A stretch of 64,000 bases of DNA from Paucilactobacillus suebicus DSM 5007 = KCTC 3549 (lineage in GTDB: Bacteria > Bacillota > Bacilli > Lactobacillales > Lactobacillaceae). This document shows positions 1 through 9,001 of the stretch, one piece after another. The translations under genes were made by a program, and so were the position numbers. Below the pieces are notes generated by a model that was not told the origin of the DNA, did no database searches, and saw nothing but the letters and a program-made list of their open reading frames with translations. The stretch spans positions 62,001 to 126,000 of the forward strand of contig NZ_AZGF01000003.1 of NCBI RefSeq assembly GCF_001434475.1, read 5' to 3'. Position 1 is the stretch's first letter, and every line of letters starts with the position of its first letter.

Positions 1-418
<418 letters not shown>

Positions 419-521
419 TTATGTGTTATCAACCATTGTGCACTATTTACAGTTGTTTATCAAGAAAATTTACCAAGTCCCCTAGTTGAAAGCCGTTTAA
501 ATTAAAATTTAATGAGGGGGG

Positions 522-572
522 TTGCAAATTAGAACATTTGTTCGTATAATGTGTACACAAACAAATGTTCGG
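522..572 (+). promoter_or_regulatory. SOS-type promoter with two LexA boxes
   Basis: TTGCAA (522-527) and TATAAT (545-550) are separated by 17 bases, a near-consensus sigma-A promoter. AGAACATTTGTTCG (531-544) fills the spacer and CAAACAAATGTTCG (558-571) lies just downstream of the -10. Both match the Gram-positive LexA/DinR pattern CGAAC-N4-GTTCG with one mismatch each. LexA bound to either box would block RNA polymerase. This predicts DNA-damage induction of the gene starting at 586. Confidence 0.8.
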
Positions 573-585
573 GAGGATTTCAGTA

Positions 586-921
586 ATGCAAAATTATCAA
601 AGCACAATTAAAGTAGTCGGTGGGCACCTCAGACAGCAGTTTGATAAATTGTTGCTTGCAGAAAGCCCTCGTCCAAAGATTCAGCCGGTAACTATTAAAA
701 CTAAAATGCCACTTTTTCAAATCCAATATTTTGTTAAACAGGCAATTGAAAAGAAAATGAATGTTAAAATTCAAATGATTCCATTAACGGATGCAGGACA
801 AGTAGAAAACGCTAAGGGTGTTTTAAAAATAATTGCGCCAAATAAAATTATGCTAAAATCTAACAATAGTTTGAGATATGTGGTTTCTTACGATCAAATC
901 AGATTTATCGAGCAAGCATAG
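586..921 (+). CDS. YolD-like small protein, probably SOS-induced
   Basis: This 111-residue cytoplasmic protein starts at the ATG at 586, seven bases after GGGAGG; an ATG further upstream at 565 lies inside the second SOS box and has no ribosome site. The C-terminal third (about residues 78-111) has the pattern G-V-L-K-x-I-x-P-x-x-x-I-x-L, then a hydrophobic stretch ending in YDQIRFIE. This resembles YolD-like proteins, which often sit beside SOS-regulated Y-family polymerases (UmuC/YqjW). No polymerase gene follows here; a terminator and convergent recN do. The YolD assignment rests on remembered pattern and length only. SOS control, read from the promoter, is firmer than the family name. Confidence 0.6.
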   Translation: MQNYQSTIKVVGGHLRQQFDKLLLAESPRPKIQPVTIKTKMPLFQIQYFVKQAIEKKMNVKIQMIPLTDAGQVENAKGVLKIIAPNKIMLKSNNSLRYVVSYDQIRFIEQA

Positions 922-933
922 AAAAGTATATAA

Positions 934-967
934 AAAGAAGTCAGTTTTAACGCTGACTTCTTTTTTT
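934..967. terminator. Bidirectional terminator between the SOS gene and recN
   Basis: An 11-bp stem (AAAGAAGTCAG paired with CTGACTTCTTT) is followed by a run of T on the plus strand and, on the other strand, by T opposite the A-run at 934-937. It can stop transcription from both convergent genes. Confidence 0.85.
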
Positions 968-979
968 GAACATTATTTT

Positions 980-2665
980 CTATTTTTTCTGTGCCATATT
1001 AAGTAATTCTTGTGCGTGCTCAAGAGTTAGTTTAGTAACTTCGGCTCCAGATAACATTCTAGCGAGTTCATCGATCCGTTGTTTTTCGGTTAAAGGTGTG
1101 ACGGATGTTGTCGTTCTATTATGATGAACACTCTTTTTAATCAAGAAATGGTGGGCTGCAACTGCAGCCACTTGTGGCAGATGTGTAATGCAAAGAACTT
1201 GTGAAGAACTAGCGATTAATCTTATTTTTTCTGCAATTGCTTGGGCAACTCGTCCACTGACCCCGGTATCAACTTCATCAAAAATGATGCTGGTGATTCC
1301 CATGTTTTGCGCAAAAATCGTTTTTAAGGCGAGCATTACCCTGGATAATTCACCACCAGAAGCAATTTTAGCAAGTGGTCCGAGGCTTTCACCTGGATTG
1401 GTTTGAATGTAGAATTCAACTTGATCTAATCCATTCGGCAGAATATGGTCACTGTGTGAATTTAAAAATTTCACTTCAAAAATGGCCTTTGACATATAGA
1501 GCTCTTTAAGTTGCTGGTCAACGTCTTTTGATAATTTAAAGGCCGCTTTTTCACGCTTTTCGGTTAAAAGATGCCCAGTTTTTAACAAATTCGCTTCAGC
1601 TTGGGCTAGCTTTTCTTCAAGATTATCGTTATCGTCCTCTGCTATTTCCATTGATTTTAATTCCTGTTTTATTTTTTGATAGTAGTTAAGAATCTCATCG
1701 ACAGAATCACCATATTTATGCTCAAGATCTGCAATTAGAACTAGACGATTTTCTATCTCATTTAGGCGCTTTTCATCGAATTCTAAGGAGTCTAACTGGT
1801 TGGATGCTTCACTGGCAGCATCTTGAAGACCATAAAAAGCGTTTGAAATCGAATCAGTTAAATTTGCATACTGTTGATCGAACTCTGTAATTTCTTGCAA
1901 AGCACTCATTACATTTGCCACTGCGTCTAAAATTGAACCATTTTCATCGCCATTTAAAGTAGCATTTGTAAGTTCGAGTGCGTTATTGATTTGCTGGAAA
2001 TGATTCAAACGATCACGTTCTGTGCTTAGCTCTTCGTCCTCATTTGGTTTCAAATCGGCCGCTTCAATTTCCTGAACTTGAAAACGGAGCATATCTAAGC
2101 GTTGTGCCCACTGTTGCTCATTCGATTGTTTTTTTCCAAGTGCTGATTTAATTTTAACAAACTCATCGTACTGCTGCTGGTATTTGTCGATTAATTTTGA
2201 TACTTGCGGTTTAGCATATTCATCAAGCATTCCCAAGTGTTCTTCTGGTCTCAGAAGCCTCTGATGTTCATTTTGTCCCTGGATATCTACGAGCCATGAG
2301 CCAATTTTTCTTAAGGTGGCCGCATTGATTAACATGCCGTTCACCCGAATCATATTACGACCGCTACGATGAATTTCTCGTTGAATGATGATGGTATTAT
2401 CAACATGATCAATACCAAGTTGATCCAAAAGAACGATAAACGCCTCTGACTTGGGAATGCTAAATTGACCTTGAACGCTTAATTTATCTTCACCACGACG
2501 AATAAATTCTTGTGATCCGCGTCCCCCGGCCAACAGTCCCACGGCATCAATAATAATTGATTTACCCGCTCCCGTTTCACCAGTTAAGACAGTCATTTGA
2601 TTATTAAATTCAAGTGTCAAATGGTCAATAATTGCTAAATTATCAACGGTGAGTTCTTGAAGCAA
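980..2665 (-). CDS. recN: DNA repair protein RecN
   Basis: RecN is an SMC-like ATPase that acts early in double-strand break repair by recombination. The 561-residue product has Walker A GETGAGKS at residues 29-36, a long central coiled coil (about 150-370), the ABC signature in LAKIASGGELSRVMLALK, and Walker B in SIIFDEVDTGVSG near residue 470. Length matches the family. It is the last gene of the folD-xseA-xseB-ispA-tlyA-argR-recN block, 37 bases after argR, and ends at a shared terminator with the SOS gene. I saw no SOS box immediately in front of recN, so it is probably transcribed from argR or further upstream. Confidence 0.97.
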   Translation of the reverse strand: MLQELTVDNLAIIDHLTLEFNNQMTVLTGETGAGKSIIIDAVGLLAGGRGSQEFIRRGEDKLSVQGQFSIPKSEAFIVLLDQLGIDHVDNTIIIQREIHRSGRNMIRVNGMLINAATLRKIGSWLVDIQGQNEHQRLLRPEEHLGMLDEYAKPQVSKLIDKYQQQYDEFVKIKSALGKKQSNEQQWAQRLDMLRFQVQEIEAADLKPNEDEELSTERDRLNHFQQINNALELTNATLNGDENGSILDAVANVMSALQEITEFDQQYANLTDSISNAFYGLQDAASEASNQLDSLEFDEKRLNEIENRLVLIADLEHKYGDSVDEILNYYQKIKQELKSMEIAEDDNDNLEEKLAQAEANLLKTGHLLTEKREKAAFKLSKDVDQQLKELYMSKAIFEVKFLNSHSDHILPNGLDQVEFYIQTNPGESLGPLAKIASGGELSRVMLALKTIFAQNMGITSIIFDEVDTGVSGRVAQAIAEKIRLIASSSQVLCITHLPQVAAVAAHHFLIKKSVHHNRTTTSVTPLTEKQRIDELARMLSGAEVTKLTLEHAQELLNMAQKK

Positions 2666-2702
2666 TTCAATTTCTCCTTTCGCATTCGGTCATTGGTGTT
2701 AC

Positions 2703-3155
2703 CTATTCAACAAACTTTTGAATGATTTCTTTTACGTTTGTTGCGCCCTCATCGCTTCGGCAAATTACTAATACCGTCGAATCGTCTCCGAGTGTACAAA
2801 ATACATCTGAATAATTCATTTGCGACAGCAGTGTGGATAGCGCAGGTCCATTACCAGGTTGTACATGGAGTACGATAAATTTTTCCTGTTGGTCTAGTGA
2901 AATTAGTGCATCAACTAATGTCCTGGATAGTTTCTTTTGGGTATCTAGCTGTTTTTGTACTGGCAAGCTGTAGTGGTATCCGCCCCCCACACTTGGAACT
3001 TTTACTAGTTGCATTTCTTTAATGTCCCGAGAAATAGTTGCTTGTGTTACTGCGACACCCTGCTCGCCTAACATCCTAACAAAATCTTCCTGTCGTTCGA
3101 TGCTATTTTGAGTAATTAATTGTCGTATTTTTGTTTGCCGTTCACTTTTTCGCAT
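2703..3155 (-). CDS. argR: Arginine repressor ArgR/AhrC
   Basis: This 150-residue regulator has the N-terminal winged helix of the ArgR family, with TQATISRDIKEMQLVKV as the recognition region at about residues 37-53. Its C-terminal domain (about 80-150) forms the arginine-binding hexamer and contains QPGNGPALSTLLSQ and the GDDSTVLVICRS motif. It represses arginine biosynthesis genes and activates arginine catabolism when arginine is bound. It lies between tlyA and recN, the classic Firmicute arrangement. A dyad resembling ARG boxes covers its upstream region (3178-3212), which suggests autoregulation and a promoter of its own within the operon. Confidence 0.95.
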   Translation of the reverse strand: MRKSERQTKIRQLITQNSIERQEDFVRMLGEQGVAVTQATISRDIKEMQLVKVPSVGGGYHYSLPVQKQLDTQKKLSRTLVDALISLDQQEKFIVLHVQPGNGPALSTLLSQMNYSDVFCTLGDDSTVLVICRSDEGATNVKEIIQKFVE

Positions 3156-3177
3156 TATTACACCCCTTATTTTGTTT

Positions 3178-3212
3178 ATTTATACAATATATATTACTTT
3201 AATTGTATAAAT
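3178..3212 (-). promoter_or_regulatory. Putative ARG-box dyad upstream of argR
   Basis: ATTTATACAAT (3178-3188) and ATTGTATAAAT (3202-3212) form a perfect 11-bp inverted repeat 23 bases upstream of the argR start. Each arm resembles the A/T-rich half-sites of ARG boxes. Autorepression by ArgR is an inference from sequence and position. Confidence 0.5.
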
Positions 3213-3233
3213 AATAAAAGACCTAATAGAATT

Positions 3234-4049
3234 TTATTTGTTTAAACCACTGTATGCGTTAGATAATACCTGATCAATAGAAACGTTATCAAAGATGGTA
3301 CCTTGGCTATCAGTTAACTTTAAGTGAACTAAAAATTCAATGTTTCCTTGACCGCCTTTGATAGGAGAATAATCTAAACCAGTTACATTGAAATGACTGT
3401 CGCATGCAAAACCAAGTACATTTTCTAGTACTTGTCGATGAACCTTTTCATCTTTAATAATGCCATGTTTACCAACGTTTTCCTTACCAGCCTCAAATTG
3501 CGGCTTAATTAATGCAACAACATCACCGTCATGAATCAGGATTTGCGACAGTACAGGGAGGATTAATTTTAATGAAATAAATGATACATCAATTGAGGCA
3601 AATTCAGGCTGTCCATCCTTGAAATCATCTAGCTTACTGTAACGGAAATTGGTTTGTTCCATTACAATTACCCGTGGATCTTCTCTGAGTTGCCAAACTA
3701 GTTGGTTGGTGCCAACATCAAGCGCATAACTCAATTTTGCTCCATTTTGCAACATGACGTCTGTAAATCCACCGGTTGATGAACCGATATCCAAAACAAC
3801 TTTGTTCTTAACTGAAATATTAAATACGTCTAAGGCCTTTGCAAGTTTTAACCCGCCTCGACTGACGTAGGGCATTTTCTTTCCTTTTAGCCTCAGGGTT
3901 GTGGTCACAGGAATTTTTTCACCGGGTTTGTCTAGGCGTTCGCTATTCAGTCCCAGAACTTCACCTGCCATTACAGCACGCTTCGCCTGTTCTCGTGAAT
4001 CGAATAGTCCCTGACGAACTAATAAAATATCTACACGTTCTTTTTCCAT
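3234..4049 (-). CDS. tlyA: TlyA family rRNA methyltransferase / hemolysin
   Basis: The 271-residue protein begins with an S4 RNA-binding domain (MEKERVDILLVRQGLFDSREQAKRAVMAGEV, about residues 1-60). A FtsJ/RrmJ-type SAM-dependent methyltransferase domain follows, with DIGSSTGGFTD at residues 87-97 as motif I. Family members 2'-O-methylate 16S and 23S rRNA, and some were first described as hemolysins. It sits between ispA (15 bases upstream) and argR in the standard Firmicute order. Substrate in this organism is not visible from sequence. Confidence 0.9.
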   Translation of the reverse strand: MEKERVDILLVRQGLFDSREQAKRAVMAGEVLGLNSERLDKPGEKIPVTTTLRLKGKKMPYVSRGGLKLAKALDVFNISVKNKVVLDIGSSTGGFTDVMLQNGAKLSYALDVGTNQLVWQLREDPRVIVMEQTNFRYSKLDDFKDGQPEFASIDVSFISLKLILPVLSQILIHDGDVVALIKPQFEAGKENVGKHGIIKDEKVHRQVLENVLGFACDSHFNVTGLDYSPIKGGQGNIEFLVHLKLTDSQGTIFDNVSIDQVLSNAYSGLNK

Positions 4050-4064
4050 TAAAATTTTTTCCTC

Positions 4065-4946
4065 TTAAAATTTAAAATAATTCAGAAATTGATCATAAAT
4101 ATCAAATGATCGACCGGTCTGCTTGATCAATTCTTCTTTTGTACCAACAGCATCTCCAAGAGCTCGGCTCAGTGCTTTTTTAGTACCATCTATGCCAAGT
4201 AACTCGGGATACGTGTTTTTATGTTCATCATGATCTTTGTGTACCTGTTTTCCCATTTGTGCAGTGGTACCAATTACATCCATTAAATCGTCATATATTT
4301 GAAATGCTAAACCAAATATCTCTCCGAATTTTGCTAGCAGCTTAAGAGTGTTTTGATCAACATCTGCAATAATTCCACCAGCTATTGTTGCATATCTTAG
4401 TAATGCACCAGTTTTATTACTGTGAAGAACTTGTAACTGATTTATAGTTAATTGCTGATGTTCGCCGAGTATATCTGCGGCTTGTCCAGCAACCATTCCT
4501 GCAGGACCTGCAGCTTTCGAAAATTCTATAACTAATTGACGGACAATGTGATCATCCAATTGATTATCTGCAACCCACTGGAACGCAAGCGTTAAAAGAC
4601 CATCTCCAGCTAATGTCGCCATTCCTGCACCAAATTTAACGTGATTTGTTGCCACACCTCGACGTAAGTCATCGTTATCCATGGCAGGCAAATCGTCGTG
4701 AATCAACGAATAAGTGTGGAGTAGTTCAACAGCGCAGGCTGCCTTAATAACATCATCACTTAATTGATCGTTGAAAATTTGAAACGTTGCAAGTGTTAAA
4801 CTAGGCCGCAAACGTTTACCACCTGCCAATAATGAGTAGCTCATTGAGTCATTTAAAGTATCCTGACTAATATCATTAGATATATTAGCTACAAGATAGT
4901 TGTTAATTAAAGATTGAAGTGAATCAATATTATTAATGATTTTCAT
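4065..4946 (-). CDS. ispA: Polyprenyl (farnesyl) diphosphate synthase
   Basis: This trans-prenyltransferase condenses isopentenyl diphosphate with allylic diphosphates to make farnesyl diphosphate for undecaprenyl and quinone precursors. The first Asp-rich motif DDLPAMD is at residues 84-90, preceded by GGKRLRP, and the second motif lies in QIYDDLMD. I chose the ATG at 4946 (293 residues), which gives the usual N-terminus MKIINNIDSLQ and overlaps xseB by 14 bases. The ribosome site is poor there, because GAGG directly abuts the ATG, so an upstream start at 4976 remains possible. Coupling to xseB translation would explain this. Confidence 0.92.
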   Translation of the reverse strand: MKIINNIDSLQSLINNYLVANISNDISQDTLNDSMSYSLLAGGKRLRPSLTLATFQIFNDQLSDDVIKAACAVELLHTYSLIHDDLPAMDNDDLRRGVATNHVKFGAGMATLAGDGLLTLAFQWVADNQLDDHIVRQLVIEFSKAAGPAGMVAGQAADILGEHQQLTINQLQVLHSNKTGALLRYATIAGGIIADVDQNTLKLLAKFGEIFGLAFQIYDDLMDVIGTTAQMGKQVHKDHDEHKNTYPELLGIDGTKKALSRALGDAVGTKEELIKQTGRSFDIYDQFLNYFKF

Positions 4947-5169
4947 CCTCTTGCTTATTGTCAAACGGGACTTCATTACAGTCATCATCCATTAATTTAG
5001 TTAATGTTTTTTCTGCGTTATCTAGGGTAGATTGTAGTTGTTTGCTTAATTCAATTCCAGATTGGAATTGTTTTAAAGCTTCTTCCAAGGGAACATCGCC
5101 CTTTTCGAGTTGTTCAACAATTGTTTGTAACTGGGTTAATTGATTTTCAAAGCTTTGTTTGTCACTCAT
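4933..5169 (-). CDS. xseB: Exodeoxyribonuclease VII small subunit
   Basis: This 78-residue helical protein begins MSDKQSFENQLTQLQTIVEQ and carries the family core LEKGDVPLEEALKQFQSGIELSKQL. It binds the XseA large subunit to form exonuclease VII, which degrades single-stranded DNA to oligonucleotides. The ATG at 5169 overlaps the end of xseA by 8 bases, a typical coupled arrangement. Longer upstream starts would run through xseA and are not supported. Confidence 0.93.
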   Translation of the reverse strand: MSDKQSFENQLTQLQTIVEQLEKGDVPLEEALKQFQSGIELSKQLQSTLDNAEKTLTKLMDDDCNEVPFDNKQEDENH

Positions 5170-6511
5170 TTTCATGCTCCTCATTAATTGATTTAATTTC
5201 TGCACTGGCATTGCCGTCATTGAAGTGAAGATTAATATTACTACCAATTTTCAATTGTTTTACTCCACGAATTACATGGTCATCTTTAGTAACGTAAGTA
5301 TATCCACGACTCATAATTTTTAGCGGGCTGAGGAAGTCTAACGATTCAATTGTCGATGAAAACTCACGCTTACGGTTGTCCAATAAAAGTTGAATTCCCC
5401 GTTTTAAACGTTGTTCAACATTTACTTTTGATTGTTGAGCGGAATTAACCTGCTGTTGCAAAGCTTGGAAAGATAAACGGTTACGCATAACCGAAAGCGA
5501 CTGTTGCCAGTTACTGAACGATGCATTAATCTGTTGATTTAGACGCTGCTTCAATATGTCGACATTTTGGCTATATCCTTCATACAGACGTGTTGGCTGC
5601 TGGAAAATATAACTCTTTTGCAGTTTATCAAGTCGTTGTTGGTCTAATTTGATCAAATTGCGAATCGCCGCCATCAAACGTTGTCGTTGTTGTGTGATTT
5701 TTAAAATTTCATCAGTTAGTACCGGCACTGCTAATTCTGCTGCTGCCGTTGGTGTTGCTGCACGGACATCTGCTACTAAATCGGCAATTGTCGTATCAGT
5801 TTCATGTCCAACTGATGATATGACTGGCAAATTACTGTCTGAAATTGCTCGTGCCACGATTTCTTCGTTAAAAGGCCACAGATCTTCAATTGAACCGCCA
5901 CCACGACCAATAATTAATGTGTCGAACGAACCATCATCGTTAGCACGTTTAATTTGCTTAGCAATATCAGGCGCAGCTGCGTCGCCCTGAACTTGTGCCG
6001 GGAATAAAACCAACTGGACAATTGGAAATCGTCTTCTAGTGGTGGTGATGATATCTCTGATAACTGCACCACTTGGGCTGGTTACCACTGCAATTTTTTT
6101 AGGAAATTTGGGCAGTGGCTTTTTGAATTCATCAAACAGGCCTTCGCTGGCTAGTTTCTTTTTTAACTGCTCATATGCTTGATAAAGTGCCCCCACTCCA
6201 TCTGGTTGCATGGAATCAACATAGATTTGGTAACTGCCACTAGATTCATAAAGGCCAATTCTACCTGATACCAACACTTTCATTCCGTCTTCTGGTGTGA
6301 ATTTGACTTTCTGGAAGGCAGATTTAAACATAATTGCGCTGATCTTAGCATGATCATCTTTTAAACTAAAGTATTGATGAGCATTTGTACGTAACCTAAA
6401 ATTTGAAATTTCGCCGGTTAGGTAAACTCTACCAAGGTATGGGTCGACATCAAATTTACGCTTTATATATTTTGTAATTGTACTAATTGATAGATATTTG
6501 GAATTGTCCAT
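5162..6511 (-). CDS. xseA: Exodeoxyribonuclease VII large subunit
   Basis: The 449-residue product has an N-terminal OB-fold (about residues 10-100, LTGEISNFRLRTNAHQYFSLK). The catalytic domain follows, with TSPSGAVIRDIITT, RGGGSIEDLWPFNEE and SSVGHETDTTIADLVAD, all family hallmarks. A coiled-coil C-terminal half binds XseB copies. The ATG at 6511 has GGAG eight bases upstream inside the end of folD. Further in-frame starts would overlap folD more and lack such a site. It acts in DNA repair and processing of single strands. Confidence 0.96.
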   Translation of the reverse strand: MDNSKYLSISTITKYIKRKFDVDPYLGRVYLTGEISNFRLRTNAHQYFSLKDDHAKISAIMFKSAFQKVKFTPEDGMKVLVSGRIGLYESSGSYQIYVDSMQPDGVGALYQAYEQLKKKLASEGLFDEFKKPLPKFPKKIAVVTSPSGAVIRDIITTTRRRFPIVQLVLFPAQVQGDAAAPDIAKQIKRANDDGSFDTLIIGRGGGSIEDLWPFNEEIVARAISDSNLPVISSVGHETDTTIADLVADVRAATPTAAAELAVPVLTDEILKITQQRQRLMAAIRNLIKLDQQRLDKLQKSYIFQQPTRLYEGYSQNVDILKQRLNQQINASFSNWQQSLSVMRNRLSFQALQQQVNSAQQSKVNVEQRLKRGIQLLLDNRKREFSSTIESLDFLSPLKIMSRGYTYVTKDDHVIRGVKQLKIGSNINLHFNDGNASAEIKSINEEHENE

Positions 6512-6512
6512 T

Positions 6513-7364
6513 TTAATGGCTCCATTTTGCGAGTTCAACTGTCTGGCTCATTAACGTTGCAATAGTCATTGGCCCAACTCCGCCAGGCACTGGTGTAATG
6601 GCACCTGCCTTGTCAAAGATATCATCGTAATCGACGTCTCCGATCAGCTTACCTTCACTATTTTGCTCAATACCAACATCAATAACTGTTGCGCCAGGTT
6701 TAATATAGTCTGACTTAATTAAATGACCAATACCTGTTGCGGACACAATTATATCAGCATCACTGGTGATTTTTGCTAGATTTGTTGTATGACTGGTGGT
6801 AATGGTTACTGTGGCATCGGCGTTTAATAATAATGCGGCCATTGGTTTGCCAACTAAAATACTGCGGCCAACAATAACAGCTCGTTTACCAACAGTCGGG
6901 ATTTGGTACTCTTTTAAAATACGCATAATTCCTTTTGGAGTACATGCAACTGGATAATTGGATGCTTCATTTCCGTAAAGCCGCCCCAAATTTTCTGGAT
7001 GAAATCCGTCAACGTCTTTTTGAGGTGCAATTGCTTCCGTTACCTCAGATTGACTGATTTGTTTTGGTAATGGAGCTTGGACTAAAATTGCATTAATTGA
7101 ATCATCAACGTTAAGTTCATGAATTGCCTCAATTACCTCACTTTGAGATGCATCCATTGGGAATTTTTTTAGAACGGATGTCATTCCTAATTTGTCAGCT
7201 TTACGTTGCTTGCTTCTTGTGTACATTAAGCTTGCTGGATCTTCGCCAACTAATATCACAGCAATACCAGGCTTGACACCCCGATTAGTTAGAGCAACCA
7301 CTTCTTCTTTAGTTTTCTGGTTAATTTTTTTTGCCAATTCCTTGCCATTTAGAATAGTTGCCAT
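6513..7364 (-). CDS. folD: Methylenetetrahydrofolate dehydrogenase / cyclohydrolase
   Basis: FolD interconverts 5,10-methylene-THF, methenyl-THF and 10-formyl-THF, feeding purine and formyl-methionine synthesis. The 283-residue protein shows the catalytic lysine region YTRSKQRKADKLG near residues 48-60, QAPLPKQI, PQKDVDGFHPENLG, and the NADP-binding GRSILVGKPMAALLL. It ends with the signature PVPGGVGPMTIATLM. It is the first gene of the operon running to recN, and the stop codon lies two bases before the xseA start. Confidence 0.97.
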   Translation of the reverse strand: MATILNGKELAKKINQKTKEEVVALTNRGVKPGIAVILVGEDPASLMYTRSKQRKADKLGMTSVLKKFPMDASQSEVIEAIHELNVDDSINAILVQAPLPKQISQSEVTEAIAPQKDVDGFHPENLGRLYGNEASNYPVACTPKGIMRILKEYQIPTVGKRAVIVGRSILVGKPMAALLLNADATVTITTSHTTNLAKITSDADIIVSATGIGHLIKSDYIKPGATVIDVGIEQNSEGKLIGDVDYDDIFDKAGAITPVPGGVGPMTIATLMSQTVELAKWSH

Positions 7365-7446
7365 TGAATGTTCCCCCTGTTATTATCCGAAATTCATAAT
7401 GTTAATATTTTATCATAAACTAGCAATGCTTGTTTAGTTAGTCGAC

Positions 7447-7499
7447 CAAAAAAAGCTCAGTCATTCTGCGAATTTTCGCAATAAACAACTAAGCTTTTA
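7447..7499 (-). terminator. Terminator of the efp-asp23-nusB unit
   Basis: On the minus strand, AAAAGCTTAGT pairs with ACTGAGCTTTT around an inner TGCGAA/TTCGCA hairpin, and a T-run follows. It lies directly after the nusB stop and before folD. Confidence 0.8.
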
Positions 7500-7506
7500 A
7501 AATTTT

Positions 7507-7911
7507 TTAACTATTTTGTTTTTCGTAGTTTCCGAGGACACCATTAACAAATTTCTTTGATTTATCGTCACTAAACATCTTGGTAAGTTCCAACGCTTCG
7601 TTAATAGCAACAGCATCAGGAACATCATCAACAAATTTAATTTCGAATAAGGCAATTCTCAAAATAACTAAATCAGTTTTGGCTAGGCGTGACAATCGCC
7701 AATTCTTCGCTAAAAGTGATTCAATCGTCTCATCAATGTCATCTTGGTTTGCAACAACACCATCAACTAATTTAACCAAATAGTCTGGAACTTCTTGTGT
7801 TTCGCCAAGTACTTGCTCGTAAATCGCGTTAACGTCCGCACCCGAATTGGATGAAAGTGCAAACAACGTTTGAAAAGCACTTTGTCTAATTTGATGACGA
7901 TTCAAACTCAC
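7507..7911 (-). CDS. nusB: Transcription antitermination factor NusB
   Basis: The 134-residue all-helical protein has the NusB N-terminus (LNRHQIRQSAFQTLFAL) and C-terminal motifs RLAKTDLVILRIALFEI and AINEALELTKMFSDDKSKKFVNGVLG. NusB pairs with S10 (NusE) on boxA RNA and supports rRNA transcription. The start overlaps the end of the Asp23 gene by four bases (ATGA type), so the two are translationally coupled. The gene order efp-asp23-nusB is standard in Firmicutes. Confidence 0.96.
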   Translation of the reverse strand: MSLNRHQIRQSAFQTLFALSSNSGADVNAIYEQVLGETQEVPDYLVKLVDGVVANQDDIDETIESLLAKNWRLSRLAKTDLVILRIALFEIKFVDDVPDAVAINEALELTKMFSDDKSKKFVNGVLGNYEKQNS

Positions 7912-8348
7912 TGTTTTTCTCCATTCTCATCTTCAGATTCAGCAAAAATATCATTAGGATCAATTTGCTGTTCTTTCTTTTCGGTAATTACACCTTCGAT
8001 GTGAACATTGACTTCTTTAATCTTAAGGTTAGTCATCAAAGAAATTTGCTGCTTAACCTTATCTTGGATTTCTAAAGCCACTTTTGGAACAGATACTCCA
8101 TAGTTTAAGTAAACCGCGACGTCAACCGACAGCTCTTCTTCATCGTTAGTTAATTTGACACCACGACCATGATCTGGCCGGCCCAATAGTTCATTAACAC
8201 TATTAGCAATTGAACCGTGCATCCTAGATACACCATCAATCTGGCTTGCGGCAATTCCCGCAATAATTTCTAATACCCGTGGGGCGATTTGAATTGTCCC
8301 TAACTCTTGTTGATCATCATTTAAGACAATATTGGTTTCTTCAGCCAT
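7908..8348 (-). CDS. Asp23/Gls24 family envelope stress protein (YqhY type)
   Basis: This 146-residue protein matches the Asp23 (DUF322) family, with IAPRVLEIIAGIAASQIDGVSRMHGS near residues 21-46 and VDVAVYLNYGVSVPKVALEIQDKVKQQI near 74-101. It has no signal peptide or membrane segment. The YqhY branch is linked genetically with acetyl-CoA carboxylase and nusB in Bacillus; its biochemical role is not settled. It lies 28 bases downstream of efp and overlaps nusB. Confidence 0.9.
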   Translation of the reverse strand: MAEETNIVLNDDQQELGTIQIAPRVLEIIAGIAASQIDGVSRMHGSIANSVNELLGRPDHGRGVKLTNDEEELSVDVAVYLNYGVSVPKVALEIQDKVKQQISLMTNLKIKEVNVHIEGVITEKKEQQIDPNDIFAESEDENGEKQ

Positions 8349-8376
8349 CGGTACAGTCCTCCAGTCTCAATCACAA

Positions 8377-8937
8377 TTATGCTCGTGAAATGTATGTCCC
8401 ATCTGTAGTGTTGATGATTAATTCATCGTCAGCATTAACAAAGAACGGTACTTGGATAACCAAGCCTGTTTCCATTGTCGCTGGTTTTGATCCACCGGAC
8501 GCTGTATCACCCTTGATACCTGGTTCAGTTTCTGCGACTTTTAATGTAACTGTATTTGGTAATTCAACACCCAGTGTTTCGTTGCCAAACTGGGTAATGT
8601 TAACTTCCATGTTTTCTTTCAAATACTTAATTTCGTTCTTAATGTTTTCTGATGGTAATTCAATTTGTTCATAATTGTCGGTATCCATGAAAACATAGTT
8701 ATCACCATCGGCGTACAAAAATTGCATTGTACGACTAGTGATGTTTGCTTGTTCCATCTTAGCACCGGCGCGGAAAGTTTTTTCTTGAACGGCACCAGTG
8801 CGTAAGTTCTTCAACTTAGAACGTACAAAAGCGCCACCCTTACCAGGCTTAACATGCTGGAACTCGATAATACGCCAGATGGCGTTATCTACTTCAATTG
8901 TGAGACCATTTTTAAAATCTGCTGTAGAAATTGACAT
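8377..8937 (-). CDS. efp: Elongation factor P
   Basis: EF-P relieves ribosome stalling at polyproline stretches. The 186-residue sequence has all three domains. The loop [17 protein letters not shown] carries the exposed lysine (K33) that in Firmicutes can be modified with an aminopentanol group. The C-terminal signature begins near [25 protein letters not shown]. The start at 8937 follows a good AGGAGG site. It heads the efp-asp23-nusB unit. Confidence 0.97.
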   Translation of the reverse strand: MSISTADFKNGLTIEVDNAIWRIIEFQHVKPGKGGAFVRSKLKNLRTGAVQEKTFRAGAKMEQANITSRTMQFLYADGDNYVFMDTDNYEQIELPSENIKNEIKYLKENMEVNITQFGNETLGVELPNTVTLKVAETEPGIKGDTASGGSKPATMETGLVIQVPFFVNADDELIINTTDGTYISRA

Positions 8938-9001
8938 AATTGCTTCCTCCTAGAATATATCTCTTTTATTTTGCAATAAATAATGTGAAATTGCAACCAA
9001 T

